DNA of 64,000 nucleotides from Geodermatophilus aquaeductus. GTDB lineage: Bacteria > Actinomycetota > Actinomycetes > Mycobacteriales > Geodermatophilaceae. The position numbers and the translations under genes were made by a program. The first letter of the stretch is position 1; each line of letters starts with the position of its first letter. Positions 1 through 8,839 of this stretch are shown here, one piece after another. The notes under the pieces are model-generated. The model ran no database searches and was not told where the DNA came from. It worked only from the letters and a program-made list of their open reading frames with translations. Where the stretch lies: positions 186,001 to 250,000 of the forward strand of contig NZ_FXTJ01000006.1 in assembly GCF_900182545.1 (NCBI RefSeq), in the 5' to 3' direction.

Positions 1-166
1 ACAGGGCTGGTCATCACGCTCGTCCTCCGCAGGGGACGGTGGATCTCGTCCCGATCAACAGAGGACTAACAACCACACGACCAGATGAGCCCTCGACGCA
101 CCGCAGGTCACCTCGAATGAGACATCCGATAACTGCCGAGGCGTCGCGATCTAACGCGCGAGAGAC

Positions 167-1420
167 CTACGCCGGCGGGTCCTCAACCACGTGCAGGACG
201 CCGCGGCCGCGTTCCTTGGCGCCGTACATCGCCCGGTCCGCCAGTGAGAGGACCTCGTCCAGCGTCGTCCCGGGCGCAGCCATCGCCAGCCCGATGGAGG
301 CCGAGACCCGCACGGTCCGGCGTCCCACCTCGACCTCGTCCACCAGGGCGGCGGCGAGCCCGTGCCCGATGGCCTCCGCAGTAGCCGCGTCCACCCCGGG
401 TAGCACCGCCACGAACTCGTCCCCACCCAGCCGGCCGACCACGGCGCCCGGCAGCTCCCTCTCCACGTGCCGGCGCAGCCGGTCGGCGAGCCGGACGAGC
501 AGCTGGTCCCCCACCGCGTGCCCGCCGCGGTCGTTGACCTCCTTGAACCGGTCGACGTCCACGAACAGCACCGCTCCCCCGACGGCCAGCGCCGCCCGGC
601 CGGTGTCGAGCAGGTGGCTGCGGTTGGCCAGGCCGGTCAGCGGGTCCTGACGCGCCGACCGCAGCAGCGCCTGCTTCCACCCGTCGGCCTTGGTCGCCAC
701 CGCGGTCAGCCGGTCCACCGTCTCCTGCAGCCGCACGGCCTGGTCGACGTCCGCGTCCACGCTCAGCCCCGCCGTCGACGAGGTCAACGTCTCGAGCACC
801 GACTCCAGCGGCAGCCCGGCCGCCACCGCCTCCAGCGTCCGGCCCTGCGCCGCCAGCAGACCGGCGTCCCACCGGTGCGCGGTCACCTGCCGCCGCAGCG
901 ACAGCACGCTGCGCACCAGCCGGACCTGGTTCTCGAGCAGTTCCTCCTCCGCCCGGGAGAACGCCCGCGGCTCGTCGTCGAAGACGCCGAGCGAGCCGAG
1001 GACGAAGCCGTCCTCGTCGATCAGCGGCACGCCGAGGTAGGAGCGGATCGCGCCGGCCGCCACGGCCGGCTTGTCACGGAAGATCAGGTGCTCGAGCGCG
1101 TCGGCCACGTGCAGCCGCGCCCGCAGCGCCACCACGTACGCGCAGAACGACAGCTCGTCGGGCACGTGCGAGTACGGCGCGCCCGCGCCCCGCTCGGCTG
1201 GGTAGCACTGCTCGTCCGGCCCGACCAGGTTGATCATCGCGATCGGCGCCTCCACCGTCCGCGCCATGTACGCGACGACGGCGTCGAGGTCGGACACCCC
1301 CGCGTGCCCCGGCAGCCGGTAGCTGGCGATCGCGGCCAGCCGGGCCGGATCGGCGACGGCGGACCGCGGGCTGGGCAGGACGGACTCGGGCAGGCGGGGC
1401 GTCGGGACGGCGGCGCTCAC
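167..1420 (-). CDS. GAF-GGDEF diguanylate cyclase
   Basis: Probable cytoplasmic diguanylate cyclase making c-di-GMP from two GTP. Of 417 residues, roughly 25-180 look like a GAF sensor domain (contains IAMINLVG and SFCAYV, typical of GAF domains fused to GGDEF) and the C-terminal ~170 residues are a GGDEF domain with an intact GRLGGDEF signature near residue 330 and a DPLTGLANR entry motif. No RxxD inhibitory site is visible just before GGDEF, so product feedback may be lacking. The GTG at 1420 is preferred because the 20 codons upstream of it (from 1480) do not resemble a GAF protein. No EAL domain, signal peptide or membrane segment is seen. The gene stands alone, facing away from the window edge. 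Confidence 0.9.
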   Translation of the reverse strand: MSAAVPTPRLPESVLPSPRSAVADPARLAAIASYRLPGHAGVSDLDAVVAYMARTVEAPIAMINLVGPDEQCYPAERGAGAPYSHVPDELSFCAYVVALRARLHVADALEHLIFRDKPAVAAGAIRSYLGVPLIDEDGFVLGSLGVFDDEPRAFSRAEEELLENQVRLVRSVLSLRRQVTAHRWDAGLLAAQGRTLEAVAAGLPLESVLETLTSSTAGLSVDADVDQAVRLQETVDRLTAVATKADGWKQALLRSARQDPLTGLANRSHLLDTGRAALAVGGAVLFVDVDRFKEVNDRGGHAVGDQLLVRLADRLRRHVERELPGAVVGRLGGDEFVAVLPGVDAATAEAIGHGLAAALVDEVEVGRRTVRVSASIGLAMAAPGTTLDEVLSLADRAMYGAKERGRGVLHVVEDPPA

Positions 1421-1489
1421 GGGCGCGCACCCTAGCTGCGGGGTGTCACCGAAGGAACACGCTGCGGCACGGCGCCGCACCCGGATCGC

Positions 1490-2743
1490 TCAGGCGGACG
1501 ACCTGGGCGCGCCCATCCCCGGGTCGATGCGCACCGGCCCGGAGGCCGACGGCTCGACGTCGAACTCGAAGATCCCGGTGGGGATGTAGACGGTCGCGCA
1601 GGAGTTGGGGATGTCGACGACGCCGGACAGCCGGCCCTCGATCGGCGCCGAGCCGAGCAGGAGGTACGCCTGCTCGGGGCTGTAGCCGAACTTCGTCAGA
1701 TAGTCGATCGCGTGCAGGCAGGCCCGCTGATAGGCCAGGTCGGAGTCGAGGTAGTGCTGCTCGTCGTCCAGCGTCACCGAGGTGCCCGAGAAGGCCAGCC
1801 ACCGGTCGTAGCGGGGCTCGACGTTGCCGGGCAGGAAGATCGCGTTCTCCGCCACCCCGTAGGTCTGCATGCCGCCCTTGAGCAGGTCGACGTGGAGGTC
1901 GATGAAGCCGCCCATCTCGATGGCGCCGCAGAAGGTGATCTCGCCGTCGCCCTGGGAGAAGTGCAGGTCGCCCACCGACAGGTTCGCCCCCGGCACGAAC
2001 ACCGGGTAGAACACCCGGCTGCCGCGCGTGAAGTTCTTGATGTCCTGGTTGCCGCCGTTCTCCCGAGGCGGCGCCGTCCGCGCGGCCTCCGCCGCCACCC
2101 GGTCGAAGTCCTCGCCGGACAGGGAGCCCAGGATCGCGTCGTCCGGCAGCGGCGGCAGGGCCAGCGGCGGGTTGCGGTCCGGGTCGGTGGCGATCAGCGC
2201 GCCCTCCCGCCGGTTCCAGCGCGCCAGCAGGTCCGCCGACGGCGCGGTGCCCATCAGCCCGGGATGGGTGATCCCGGTGTAGGACACCCCCGGCACGTGC
2301 CGCGACGTCGCCGTCTGCCCGCGGAAGTCCCAGATGGCCTTGTAGGCGTCGGGGAACTGGTCGGTGAGGAACCCGCCGCCGTTCGTCCTCGTGAAGATGC
2401 CGGTGTAACCCCAGCCCTGCCCGGCCAGCGGGCCGGCGTCCTCCTGCGGGATCGGGCCCAGGTCGAGGATGTCGACGAGCAGCAGGTCCCCGGGCTCGGC
2501 TCCCTCCACCGCGATCGGCCCGGACAGCGCGTGCACCCGGGACAGCGGCGCGTCCCGGACGTCGTCGGCGGAGTCGTCGTTGTGGATGGCGCCGTCGAAC
2601 CACTCGCGGCAGTGCACCCGGAAGACGTCGCCCGGGCGCACGGTGACCGCCGGCGGGATGTCGGGGTGCCAGCGGTTGTGGCCGACCAGCTCCTGGTCGG
2701 TGAACGACCTGCTGGAGTCGAGGGGGAAGACGACCTCGGGCAC
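1490..2743 (-). CDS. fmdA: formamidase / acetamidase family (FmdA)
   Basis: Hydrolyses formamide or another short amide to ammonia and the acid, feeding nitrogen metabolism in the cytoplasm. The 417-residue length and conserved stretches (HNRWHPDIPP, GDLLLVDILDLG, GGNQDIKNF, SVGDLHFSQGDGEI, GAIEMGGF) match the FmdA/AmdA formamidase family. Start is the ATG at 2743, followed by a typical family N-terminus (MPEVVFPLDSS). The FmdB-type zinc-ribbon gene lies 24 bp upstream on the same strand, the usual fmdA-fmdB pairing, so the two are probably co-transcribed. The exact amide substrate cannot be read from sequence. Confidence 0.93.
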   Translation of the reverse strand: MPEVVFPLDSSRSFTDQELVGHNRWHPDIPPAVTVRPGDVFRVHCREWFDGAIHNDDSADDVRDAPLSRVHALSGPIAVEGAEPGDLLLVDILDLGPIPQEDAGPLAGQGWGYTGIFTRTNGGGFLTDQFPDAYKAIWDFRGQTATSRHVPGVSYTGITHPGLMGTAPSADLLARWNRREGALIATDPDRNPPLALPPLPDDAILGSLSGEDFDRVAAEAARTAPPRENGGNQDIKNFTRGSRVFYPVFVPGANLSVGDLHFSQGDGEITFCGAIEMGGFIDLHVDLLKGGMQTYGVAENAIFLPGNVEPRYDRWLAFSGTSVTLDDEQHYLDSDLAYQRACLHAIDYLTKFGYSPEQAYLLLGSAPIEGRLSGVVDIPNSCATVYIPTGIFEFDVEPSASGPVRIDPGMGAPRSSA

Positions 2744-2767
2744 GGCGGACCTCCGGGCGGGGACGGG

Positions 2768-3046
2768 TCAGGGACGGGGCAGGCGGGCGAGCGCCGGGTC
2801 GTGCGCCTGTGGCACGGCCCGCCGGGACGGCGGGGCGGAGACCACCGCGGGCTGGTCGGCAGTGCGCGCGGTGCGGTCGATCAGCGCCCGGTTGCGGGCC
2901 GACCCGAGCGCCAGGCGCGGAGCGGTGAAGACGCGGGGCGCGGGGGTCGCGCAGTCGGGGCAGGGCTCGGAGTCGGCCGCGGTGCCGATCGGGCGGGCGA
3001 CCTCCAGCAGGCCGTGTTCGGCGCACCGGTACTGGTAGATGGCCAC
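2768..3046 (-). CDS. fmdB: FmdB-family zinc ribbon protein
   Basis: Small 92-residue protein beginning MAIYQYRCAEHG, the start pattern of FmdB proteins, with a second CPDC pair at about residue 29. The first knuckle reads CAEH instead of the usual CxxC, so a zinc site would be Cys-His/Cys-Cys. The C-terminal ~50 residues are basic and low in recognisable structure. FmdB proteins accompany formamidases and are proposed to regulate or assist them; the role is not proved. It is the first gene of a likely fmdB-fmdA operon, divergent from the VOC gene across a 312-bp gap (3047-3358) that holds promoter sequence and one copy of a duplicated 62-bp element. Confidence 0.82.
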   Translation of the reverse strand: MAIYQYRCAEHGLLEVARPIGTAADSEPCPDCATPAPRVFTAPRLALGSARNRALIDRTARTADQPAVVSAPPSRRAVPQAHDPALARLPRP

Positions 3047-3243
3047 GGCGGACCCTTCCGCTCCGCGCCACCGGGTCCCCGGCTGGCGGGCGCCGCGTCG
3101 CCGCGGCTCCGCCCGCGAGCCTCGGGGGACGCGGGACGGCAGGCCAACCCCCGACGGCCCGCGTCCTGTCCCCCGACCTGCGCGTGCTCACCCGGTGGCA
3201 CCGGCGGGTCACGCCACGGTGTCAGGACGTCGCCTGCTCGGCC

Positions 3244-3305
3244 CCCCGGGCCGTCCGCCTCTGTCGCCACGGACGTCGCCGGCACCACGCTCCGGACCTC
3301 ACCGG
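3244..3305 (+). repeat. duplicated 62-bp upstream element, copy 1
   Basis: Begins CCCCGGGCCGTCCGCCTCTG and ends CTCACCGG; about 55 of 62 bases match the copy at 6188-6250. It contains GTCCG...CGGAC arms that could form a small hairpin or be a dimeric regulator site. It lies 53 bp before the GTG of the VOC gene in the fmdB/VOC divergent gap. The rest of the 312-bp gap shows nothing else I recognise. Confidence 0.7.
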
Positions 3306-3358
3306 CCAGGAAACCCGCCAGCCGGACACCGGTCCAGGCAGTCAGTCAGGAGGGCGAC

Positions 3359-3799
3359 GTGACCGCTCCCACTCAGGCCCGACCGGCCATCACGGGTTAC
3401 CACCACATCGGGATCACAGCCACGGACCTCGACGCGAGCGTCGCGTGGTACCAGCGCGTGCTGGGGCTCCAGCCGCTCCCGATGACGTTCCCGCACCACG
3501 GCGCGGAGGAGTCCGGGCACGCCGTCCTCCTCCTCGAACCGGCCCAGGGGTGGGCGATCGGGATCCACCGCCACGTCTCCAACCCAGGGACGCCGGCCAG
3601 TGAGGCGGCGACGGGTCTGGACCACTTCGCGTGGGCGGTGTCCTCCCGGGAGGATCTCGATGCCTGGGCCTCGTGGCTCGACGAGCAGGGCGTGGAGCAC
3701 GCCGGCGTGACCGACACGACCGACCCCATGCCGTACTCGGTCCTGGTGTTCCGGGATCCGGACAACCTCCAGCTGGAGCTGGTGCACCTGCCGGGCTGA
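3359..3799 (+). CDS. VOC / glyoxalase superfamily protein
   Basis: Single-domain vicinal oxygen chelate protein of 146 residues. Metal-ligand candidates are seen at HHIG near residue 13, DHFAW in the middle and QLELV near the C-terminus, the His-His-Glu layout of glyoxalase/bleomycin-resistance folds. GTG at 3359 is chosen because a strong AGGAGG (3348-3353) sits five bases before it and the reading upstream is not protein-like. Substrate unknown; the family includes lyases, dioxygenases and drug-binding proteins. It opens a rightward run with the ABC1 kinase, nitronate monooxygenase and acyl-CoA synthetase genes and carries the same 62-bp upstream element as the last of these. Confidence 0.88.
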   Translation: MTAPTQARPAITGYHHIGITATDLDASVAWYQRVLGLQPLPMTFPHHGAEESGHAVLLLEPAQGWAIGIHRHVSNPGTPASEAATGLDHFAWAVSSREDLDAWASWLDEQGVEHAGVTDTTDPMPYSVLVFRDPDNLQLELVHLPG

Positions 3800-3850
3800 G
3801 CCGCGCACGACCGGCACCGCGGCGCAGCCGACCGGCGCTACCGTCCGCCG

Positions 3851-5179
3851 GTGGACCAGCCCGGCACCGGCGGGCCGACGCACAGCCGCCTCGCCCGCAC
3901 CGCCCGGCTCGCCGCGCTGCCCGCGGCGTTCGCCGGCCGCACCGCCGTCGGGATCGGCAAGCGCATCGGCGGCCGGCCCGCCGAGGCGGTCGCCGCACAG
4001 GTGCAGCAGCGCACCGCCGAGCAGCTGTTCGCCACCCTCGGCCAGCTCAAGGGCGGCGCCATGAAGGTCGGCCAGGCGATGTCGGCGATGGAGGCCGCGC
4101 TGCCCGAGCAGCTGGCCGGCCCCTACCGCGAGGCGCTCGTCCGGCTGCAGGACGCGGCGCCGGCCATGCCCACCGCGATGGTGCACCAGCAGCTCGACGA
4201 GGCGTTCCCGGCCGGCTGGCGGCAGCTCCTCCGCGACTTCGACGACCGGCCGGTCGCCGCGGCCAGCGTCGGGCAGGTGCACCGCGCCACCTGGTCCGAC
4301 GGCACCCCGGTGGCCGTGAAGATCCAGTACCCGGGCGCCGGCGAGGCGCTCGTCGCCGACCTCGGGATGATGCAGACGGTCGCGCCGGTCGTGCAGGCGG
4401 CCGTGCCCGGTCTCGACGCGCGGCAACTGCTCGCGGAGCTGCGCGCGCGGCTGGTCGAGGAGGTCGACTACGTCCTCGAGGCCGACACGCAGATGGCCTT
4501 CGCCGACGCCTACCGCGACGACCCCGACATCGCCGTCCCCGACGTGTTCGCCGTCGAGGATCGCGTGCTGGTGAGCCGGTGGATCGACGGCACGCCGCTG
4601 TCCCGGGTCATCGCCGACGGCAGACAGGACGACCGGGACCGCGCCGGGTCTCTGCTGGTGCGGCTGTTCGCCTCCGCGCCCGTGCGCGCCCGCCGGCTGC
4701 ACGGCGATCCGCACCCCGGCAACTTCCGGCTGCTGCCCGACGGCCGGCTCGGCGTCCTCGACTTCGGCGCCACCGATGCCCTGCCGTCCGGCTGGCCGGT
4801 GAAGCTCGGGCCGCTGCTCGCCGCCGGCCGGGACCGCGACGCCGCCGCCCTGCACCGCATCGCCGCCACCGCCGGGCTGCTGCAGCCGAAGGCCGTGACC
4901 CCGGACGCCCTGATGGCCCTGCTCGACCGCTACCTGGAGCCGCTGCGCAGCCCCACCTACACGTTCACCCGGGCCTGGATCCAGGAGCAGACCCGGCTCG
5001 CCTCCGACCCGTTCAGCGCTCCCGCCCGCACCCAGCGCCGGCTCACCATCCCGCCGCGGCACCTGCTGCTCCAGCGCGTGGCCGTCGGGATGACCGGCGT
5101 CCTCTGCTCCCTGGGTGCCACCGTCGCCGTCGACGCCGAGATCCGCCGGTGGCTGCCCGGCTACGACACGCAGGTCTGA
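3851..5179 (+). CDS. ABC1/UbiB (AarF) family atypical kinase
   Basis: 442 residues with the diagnostic ABC1 features: KVGQ motif (KxGQ) near residue 75, the alanine-rich AAASVGQVH loop replacing the Gly-rich loop, catalytic HGDPHPGN and the DFG-like DFGAT. These atypical kinase-like proteins bind nucleotide and in other organisms support isoprenoid quinone or lipid metabolism. Members in actinobacteria have no established substrate. The start is GTG at 3851; no clear ribosome site is seen, so translation may begin at a nearby codon. The nitronate monooxygenase gene follows after 24 bp, suggesting one transcript. Confidence 0.9.
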   Translation: MDQPGTGGPTHSRLARTARLAALPAAFAGRTAVGIGKRIGGRPAEAVAAQVQQRTAEQLFATLGQLKGGAMKVGQAMSAMEAALPEQLAGPYREALVRLQDAAPAMPTAMVHQQLDEAFPAGWRQLLRDFDDRPVAAASVGQVHRATWSDGTPVAVKIQYPGAGEALVADLGMMQTVAPVVQAAVPGLDARQLLAELRARLVEEVDYVLEADTQMAFADAYRDDPDIAVPDVFAVEDRVLVSRWIDGTPLSRVIADGRQDDRDRAGSLLVRLFASAPVRARRLHGDPHPGNFRLLPDGRLGVLDFGATDALPSGWPVKLGPLLAAGRDRDAAALHRIAATAGLLQPKAVTPDALMALLDRYLEPLRSPTYTFTRAWIQEQTRLASDPFSAPARTQRRLTIPPRHLLLQRVAVGMTGVLCSLGATVAVDAEIRRWLPGYDTQV

Positions 5180-5203
5180 TCCCGCACCGAGAGGAGGCCG
5201 GTC

Positions 5204-6175
5204 GTGGAGACGTCCTTCACCGCGCTGGTCGGCTGTTCCGTTCCCATCCAGCAGGCCCCGATGGGGGCGGTCTCCTCGCCGGACCTGGCCGTGGCGGTCG
5301 CCGACGCCGGCGGGGTCGGCACGGTCAGCGCGCTCGGCGTGCCACCGGAGGTCCTGCTCCGGCTCCTGGACGGGATGCGCCGGCGCACGTCCGGCGTGCT
5401 GTCCGCCAACGTCCTCACCCCGGACGTCGACGAGCAGGTGGTCGAGGACATCGCCGAGCGGGTGCGGCTCGTCGACTTCTTCTGGTTCGACCCCTCGCCG
5501 CGGCTCGTGGAGCTCGCCCACCGGGCCGGGGCGCTGGTCAACTGGCAGGTCGGATCGGTCGCCGAGGCGCGCGCGGCGGTGGACGCCGGCTGCGACGTCG
5601 TCACCGTCCAGGGCGTCGAGGCCGGCGGGCACGTGCGGGGCTCCGAGCCGCTCCTCCCCCTGCTGCGCGAGGTGCTCGACGCCGTCGACGTCCCCGTCCT
5701 CGCGGCCGGCGGCATCACCGACGGGCGCTCCTTCGCCGAGGTCATGGCGGCCGGCGCGGCCGGCGCCCGGATCGGCACACGGTTCCTCGCGACGACCGAG
5801 TCCGGCGCCTCCCCGGCGTACAGGCAGGCCGTCGTCGACGCCGCCGGCGACAGCACCGTCGTCACCGACGCGTTCGCCGTCTGCCCGCTCTGCGCCACCA
5901 GCCCGCGGGCCCGGGTGCTGCGCGCCGCCGTGGAGCGGCTCGCCGAGCTGGACGGCGACGTCGTCGGGACGGTGTCGATGGGCGGCACCCGGGTGCCCGT
6001 GCCGCGCGGGTCCGGCCTCCCGCCCGTGGCCGGCGCCGAGGGCCACCTCGACGCGATGGCCATGTACGCGGGCGCCGGCGTCGGCGCGGTGACCGCCGTC
6101 CGGCCGGCCGCCGACGTCGTCGCCGAGCTGATGGCGACCCTCGAGCGGCGTGCTCCGGATGGCGCACAGTCGTAG
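5204..6175 (+). CDS. nitronate monooxygenase / enoyl reductase-like TIM barrel flavoprotein
   Basis: 323-residue FMN-dependent TIM barrel of the 2-nitropropane dioxygenase family. Visible landmarks are the N-terminal PIQQAPMGAV, the VEAGGHVRG segment that carries the family active-site His, AAGGI for phosphate binding and ARIGTRFLATTES. It would oxidise alkyl nitronates such as propionate 3-nitronate, a detoxification role. GTG at 5204 has a GAGGAGG at 5191-5197. It is 24 bp behind the ABC1 kinase. The stop codon falls inside a 23-bp sequence repeated at the antitoxin start at 8573. Confidence 0.9.
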   Translation: METSFTALVGCSVPIQQAPMGAVSSPDLAVAVADAGGVGTVSALGVPPEVLLRLLDGMRRRTSGVLSANVLTPDVDEQVVEDIAERVRLVDFFWFDPSPRLVELAHRAGALVNWQVGSVAEARAAVDAGCDVVTVQGVEAGGHVRGSEPLLPLLREVLDAVDVPVLAAGGITDGRSFAEVMAAGAAGARIGTRFLATTESGASPAYRQAVVDAAGDSTVVTDAFAVCPLCATSPRARVLRAAVERLAELDGDVVGTVSMGGTRVPVPRGSGLPPVAGAEGHLDAMAMYAGAGVGAVTAVRPAADVVAELMATLERRAPDGAQS

Positions 6176-6188
6176 CCGTGCGGGTGGC
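6166..6188. repeat. 23-bp repeat shared with the antitoxin start region
   Basis: Matches 8573-8595 at 22 of 23 positions (starts acagtcgtagcc, ends tgcgggtggc; one G/A difference). Here it overlaps the nitronate monooxygenase stop codon and ends exactly where the 62-bp element copy 2 begins. Confidence 0.6.
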
Positions 6189-6250
6189 CCCGGGCCGTCC
6201 GCCTCTGTCTCCGCGGACGTCGCCGGCGCCACGATCCGGGGCCTCACCGG
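6188..6250 (+). repeat. duplicated 62-bp upstream element, copy 2
   Basis: Second copy of the element at 3244-3305, here with a perfect GTCCGC / GCGGAC arm pair around a 10-base spacer. It ends 18 bp before the acyl-CoA synthetase GTG and both copies continue with CACCGG then AAAC. It probably supplies a promoter or operator for that gene. Confidence 0.7.
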
Positions 6251-6268
6251 AAACGGGAGGTCGGCACC

Positions 6269-7813
6269 GTGTATGTCACCCAGGGTCTGCACCGCCACGT
6301 CCAGCAACGCCCGCACGAGGTCGCCACCGTCTGCGCCGGCCGCACCAGGACGCATGCCGAGTCGGTCGACCGGATCGCCCGGCTGGCGGCCGCCCTCCAG
6401 GGCCTGGGGGTGGCCGACGGCGAGCGCGCCGCCATCCTGTCCCTGAACTCCGACCGCTACCACGAGTTCCTCGCCGCGACGCTGTGGGCCGGCGGCGTCG
6501 TCGTCCCGGTCAACTTCCGCTGGAGCGTCCCGGAGATGGCCGAGTCGCTCGCCGAGGTCGGTGCGCGGGTCCTCGTCGTCGACGACGCCCTCGCCGGCTG
6601 CGTCGAGGGCATCAGGGCCGCTCACGACGGCCTGCAGCACGTCGTGCACGCGGGCGACGGCCCCACCCCCGACGGGATGCTCGCCTTCGAGGATCTGGTC
6701 GGGACGCACGAGCCCGTCGAGGACGCCCGCCGCGGCGGCGACCAGCTCGCCGGCGTCTTCTACACCGGCGGCACCACCGGCCGGTCCAAGGGCGTCATGC
6801 TCAGCCACGACAACCTGCTGACGTCGTCCATGGGGTACCTCGCGGGCGTGGCCACACCGCCGGACCGGGTGTACCTGCACGCCGCGCCGATGTTCCACCT
6901 CGCCGACTTCTCCGCCTGGGTCACCGGAGGGATCGTCGGCGGCACCCAGGTGATGATCCCGGCGTTCGACCCGGTCGCGGTCCTGGCCGCCGTCCAGGAG
7001 CACCGGGTCACCGACGTCCTGCTGGTGCCCACGATGATCCAGCTGACGGTCGACTCCCCACGGGTCGACGACTTCGACCTGACCAGCCTCCGGCGTGTCC
7101 TCTACGGCGCCTCTCCGATGTCCGACGCCCTGCTGGGCCGTGCGGTGAAGGGTCTCCCCAACGCCAGCTTCGTCCAGGCCTACGGGATGACCGAGCTCGC
7201 ACCCGTCGCGACCCTGCTCACCCCGGAGGACCACGAGGACCCGGTCCACCGGCGCTCGGTCGGCCGCGCCGCTCCCTGCACCGAGGTGCGCGTCGTCGGG
7301 CCGGACGACGCCGAGCTCCCCCGCCGGGAGGTCGGCGAGATCCTCGTCCGCGGCGGCAACGTCATGCTCGGCTACTGGGACCGGCCCGAGGCCACCGCCG
7401 AGGCCCTGCGCGGCGGCTGGATGCACACCGGCGACGCCGGCTGGATGGACGACGAGGGGTACGTCTCCCTCACCGACCGCCTCAAGGACATGATCATCTC
7501 CGGCGGGGAGAACGTGTACTCGGTCGAGGTGGAGAGCGTCCTCGCCCAGCACCCGGCGGTGGCCACCTGCGCGGTCATCGGCGTCCCCGACGAGACCTGG
7601 GGCGAGCGCGTCCACGCCGTCGTCGTCCCGGCCGCCGGCGCCACCGTCACCCTGGAGGAGCTGCACGCGTTCTGCGCCGGCCGGCTCGCCGGCTACAAGA
7701 CGCCGCGGTCGATGGAGGTCGCCGACGGGCTGCCCCTGTCCGCGGCCGGCAAGGTGCTCAAGCGCGAGCTGCGCGAGCCGTACTGGGCCGGACAGGAGCG
7801 CGCCGTCCACTGA
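6269..7813 (+). CDS. fatty-acyl-CoA synthetase (AMP-binding, FadD-like)
   Basis: 514-residue acyl-adenylate-forming enzyme that activates a carboxylic acid to its CoA thioester with ATP. Signatures: P-loop YTGGTTGRSKGVM near residue 170, YGMTE in the middle, and the hinge GDAGWMDDEGY / DRLKDMIISGGENVYS, with a C-terminal lysine in AAGKVLKREL. Start GTG 6269 has CGGGAGG upstream. Sequence fits medium or long chain fatty acids or other carboxylates; chain length is not readable. It is likely expressed from the duplicated 62-bp element and followed, 30 bp on, by the barrel protein, which has its own AGGAGG. Confidence 0.92.
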   Translation: MYVTQGLHRHVQQRPHEVATVCAGRTRTHAESVDRIARLAAALQGLGVADGERAAILSLNSDRYHEFLAATLWAGGVVVPVNFRWSVPEMAESLAEVGARVLVVDDALAGCVEGIRAAHDGLQHVVHAGDGPTPDGMLAFEDLVGTHEPVEDARRGGDQLAGVFYTGGTTGRSKGVMLSHDNLLTSSMGYLAGVATPPDRVYLHAAPMFHLADFSAWVTGGIVGGTQVMIPAFDPVAVLAAVQEHRVTDVLLVPTMIQLTVDSPRVDDFDLTSLRRVLYGASPMSDALLGRAVKGLPNASFVQAYGMTELAPVATLLTPEDHEDPVHRRSVGRAAPCTEVRVVGPDDAELPRREVGEILVRGGNVMLGYWDRPEATAEALRGGWMHTGDAGWMDDEGYVSLTDRLKDMIISGGENVYSVEVESVLAQHPAVATCAVIGVPDETWGERVHAVVVPAAGATVTLEELHAFCAGRLAGYKTPRSMEVADGLPLSAAGKVLKRELREPYWAGQERAVH

Positions 7814-7843
7814 CGAGTTGCCCGACAAGGAGGAGAGCGGCGC

Positions 7844-8467
7844 ATGCACGCACGGTCCACGAGCATCCGCGGCAACGCGGCCGACATCGACGCCGCCATC
7901 GCCTACGTGCGCGACGACGTGCTCCCGACGGTGCAGGGGACCGACGGCTGCATCGGCCTCTCCATGCTCACCGACCGCGACGGCGGCCGCTGCATCGTCG
8001 CGACCGCGTGGAGGGACGAGCAGGCCATGCGCGCCACCGCCGCCGAGGACCGCACCGTCCAGCACCGCCTCGCGCACATCCTCGGCGGCGCGCACGCCGA
8101 CGTCCAGGAGTGGGACATCGCGGTCCTCCACCGGGACCGTCCGGCCGGGGACGGCGCCGGCGCACAGGTCACCTGGGCCCGCATCGCACCGAACCACCTC
8201 GACGACCTGCTCGAGGCCTACCGCAGCAACCTCCTGCCGCGCCTGCAGGAACTGCCCGGCTTCTGCAGCGTCAGCATGCTGGTCGACCGGCGCCTCGGCC
8301 GGACGGTCAGCGTCACCAGCTTCGAGAACCGCGATGCCGCCGGGCTGGTGCGCAAGCACGCCCGGTCACTGCGCGACCAGTTCGCGCAGGCCATGGGCGC
8401 CAAGATCGTGGACGTCGCCGAGATGGACCTCGTCCTCGCCCACCTGCACGTCCCCGAGGCCGTGTGA
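7844..8467 (+). CDS. two-domain dimeric alpha-beta barrel-like protein, copy 1
   Basis: 207 residues of unknown function made of two similar halves: each has a short pattern of Ser-Met-Leu followed by DR...GR and a later FE/WR...A segment (SMLTDRDGGR in half one, SMLVDRRLGR in half two). This is what is expected of two tandem ferredoxin-like (ABM/Dabb-type) barrels. A close paralogue lies at 29731-30351, with shared ends such as DLVLAHL. No catalytic residues can be assigned; the family includes monooxygenases and small ligand-binding proteins. ATG 7844 has a good AGGAGAG site. It follows the acyl-CoA synthetase, perhaps in one transcript. Confidence 0.75.
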   Translation: MHARSTSIRGNAADIDAAIAYVRDDVLPTVQGTDGCIGLSMLTDRDGGRCIVATAWRDEQAMRATAAEDRTVQHRLAHILGGAHADVQEWDIAVLHRDRPAGDGAGAQVTWARIAPNHLDDLLEAYRSNLLPRLQELPGFCSVSMLVDRRLGRTVSVTSFENRDAAGLVRKHARSLRDQFAQAMGAKIVDVAEMDLVLAHLHVPEAV

Positions 8468-8570
8468 CAGCCGCGCCCGTGCACCGCCTGCTCGGTTCCG
8501 ACCTCCTGTTCCCCTCCCCGGCACGCCGCACCTTGACCTCGCATCCCCTCCTCCGGGTGCTACATCTGGC

Positions 8571-8582
8571 CTACAGTCGTAG
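8571..8582. promoter_or_regulatory. inverted repeat operator of toxin-antitoxin operon 1
   Basis: CTAC-AGTC-GTAG is an inverted repeat three bases before the antitoxin ATG at 8585, the usual place for autorepression by a Phd-type antitoxin. There is no Shine-Dalgarno sequence, so the message may be leaderless. Inference from position and symmetry. Confidence 0.5.
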
Positions 8583-8584
8583 CC

Positions 8585-8839
8585 ATGCGGGTGGCATCCA
8601 GAGAGCTGCGCAACGACACGGCCGGCGTCCTCCGGCGGGCCGCCGCGGGCGAGGTCGTGCAGGTGACCGTGAACGGCGAGCCCGTCGCCGAGCTGGGCCC
8701 GCTCCACGAGCACCGGTCCTCCTGGACGCCGAAGGCTGTGTTCGCCGCGCGGCTGGCGAGGGCGCAGGCCGATCCGGGACTGAGAGAAGACCTGCGCCCA
8801 CTCACCGGGGACACCGACGAGCTCGGCCCCATCCCGTGA
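8585..8839 (+). CDS. Phd/YefM-type antitoxin (VapB role)
   Basis: 84-residue antitoxin. The N-terminal MRVASRELRNDTAGVLRRAA with VVQVTVNGEPVAEL is the classic Phd/YefM DNA-binding fold; the C-terminal tail would wrap the toxin. It neutralises the PIN toxin encoded next and represses its own promoter. The stop TGA overlaps the toxin GTG (GTGA), giving translational coupling. Confidence 0.92.
   Translation: MRVASRELRNDTAGVLRRAAAGEVVQVTVNGEPVAELGPLHEHRSSWTPKAVFAARLARAQADPGLREDLRPLTGDTDELGPIP

Noticed and set aside
3299..8359. 1686-codon open frame on the minus strand
   Set aside because: Antisense shadow of the VOC, ABC1, monooxygenase, acyl-CoA synthetase and barrel genes; no domain seen.
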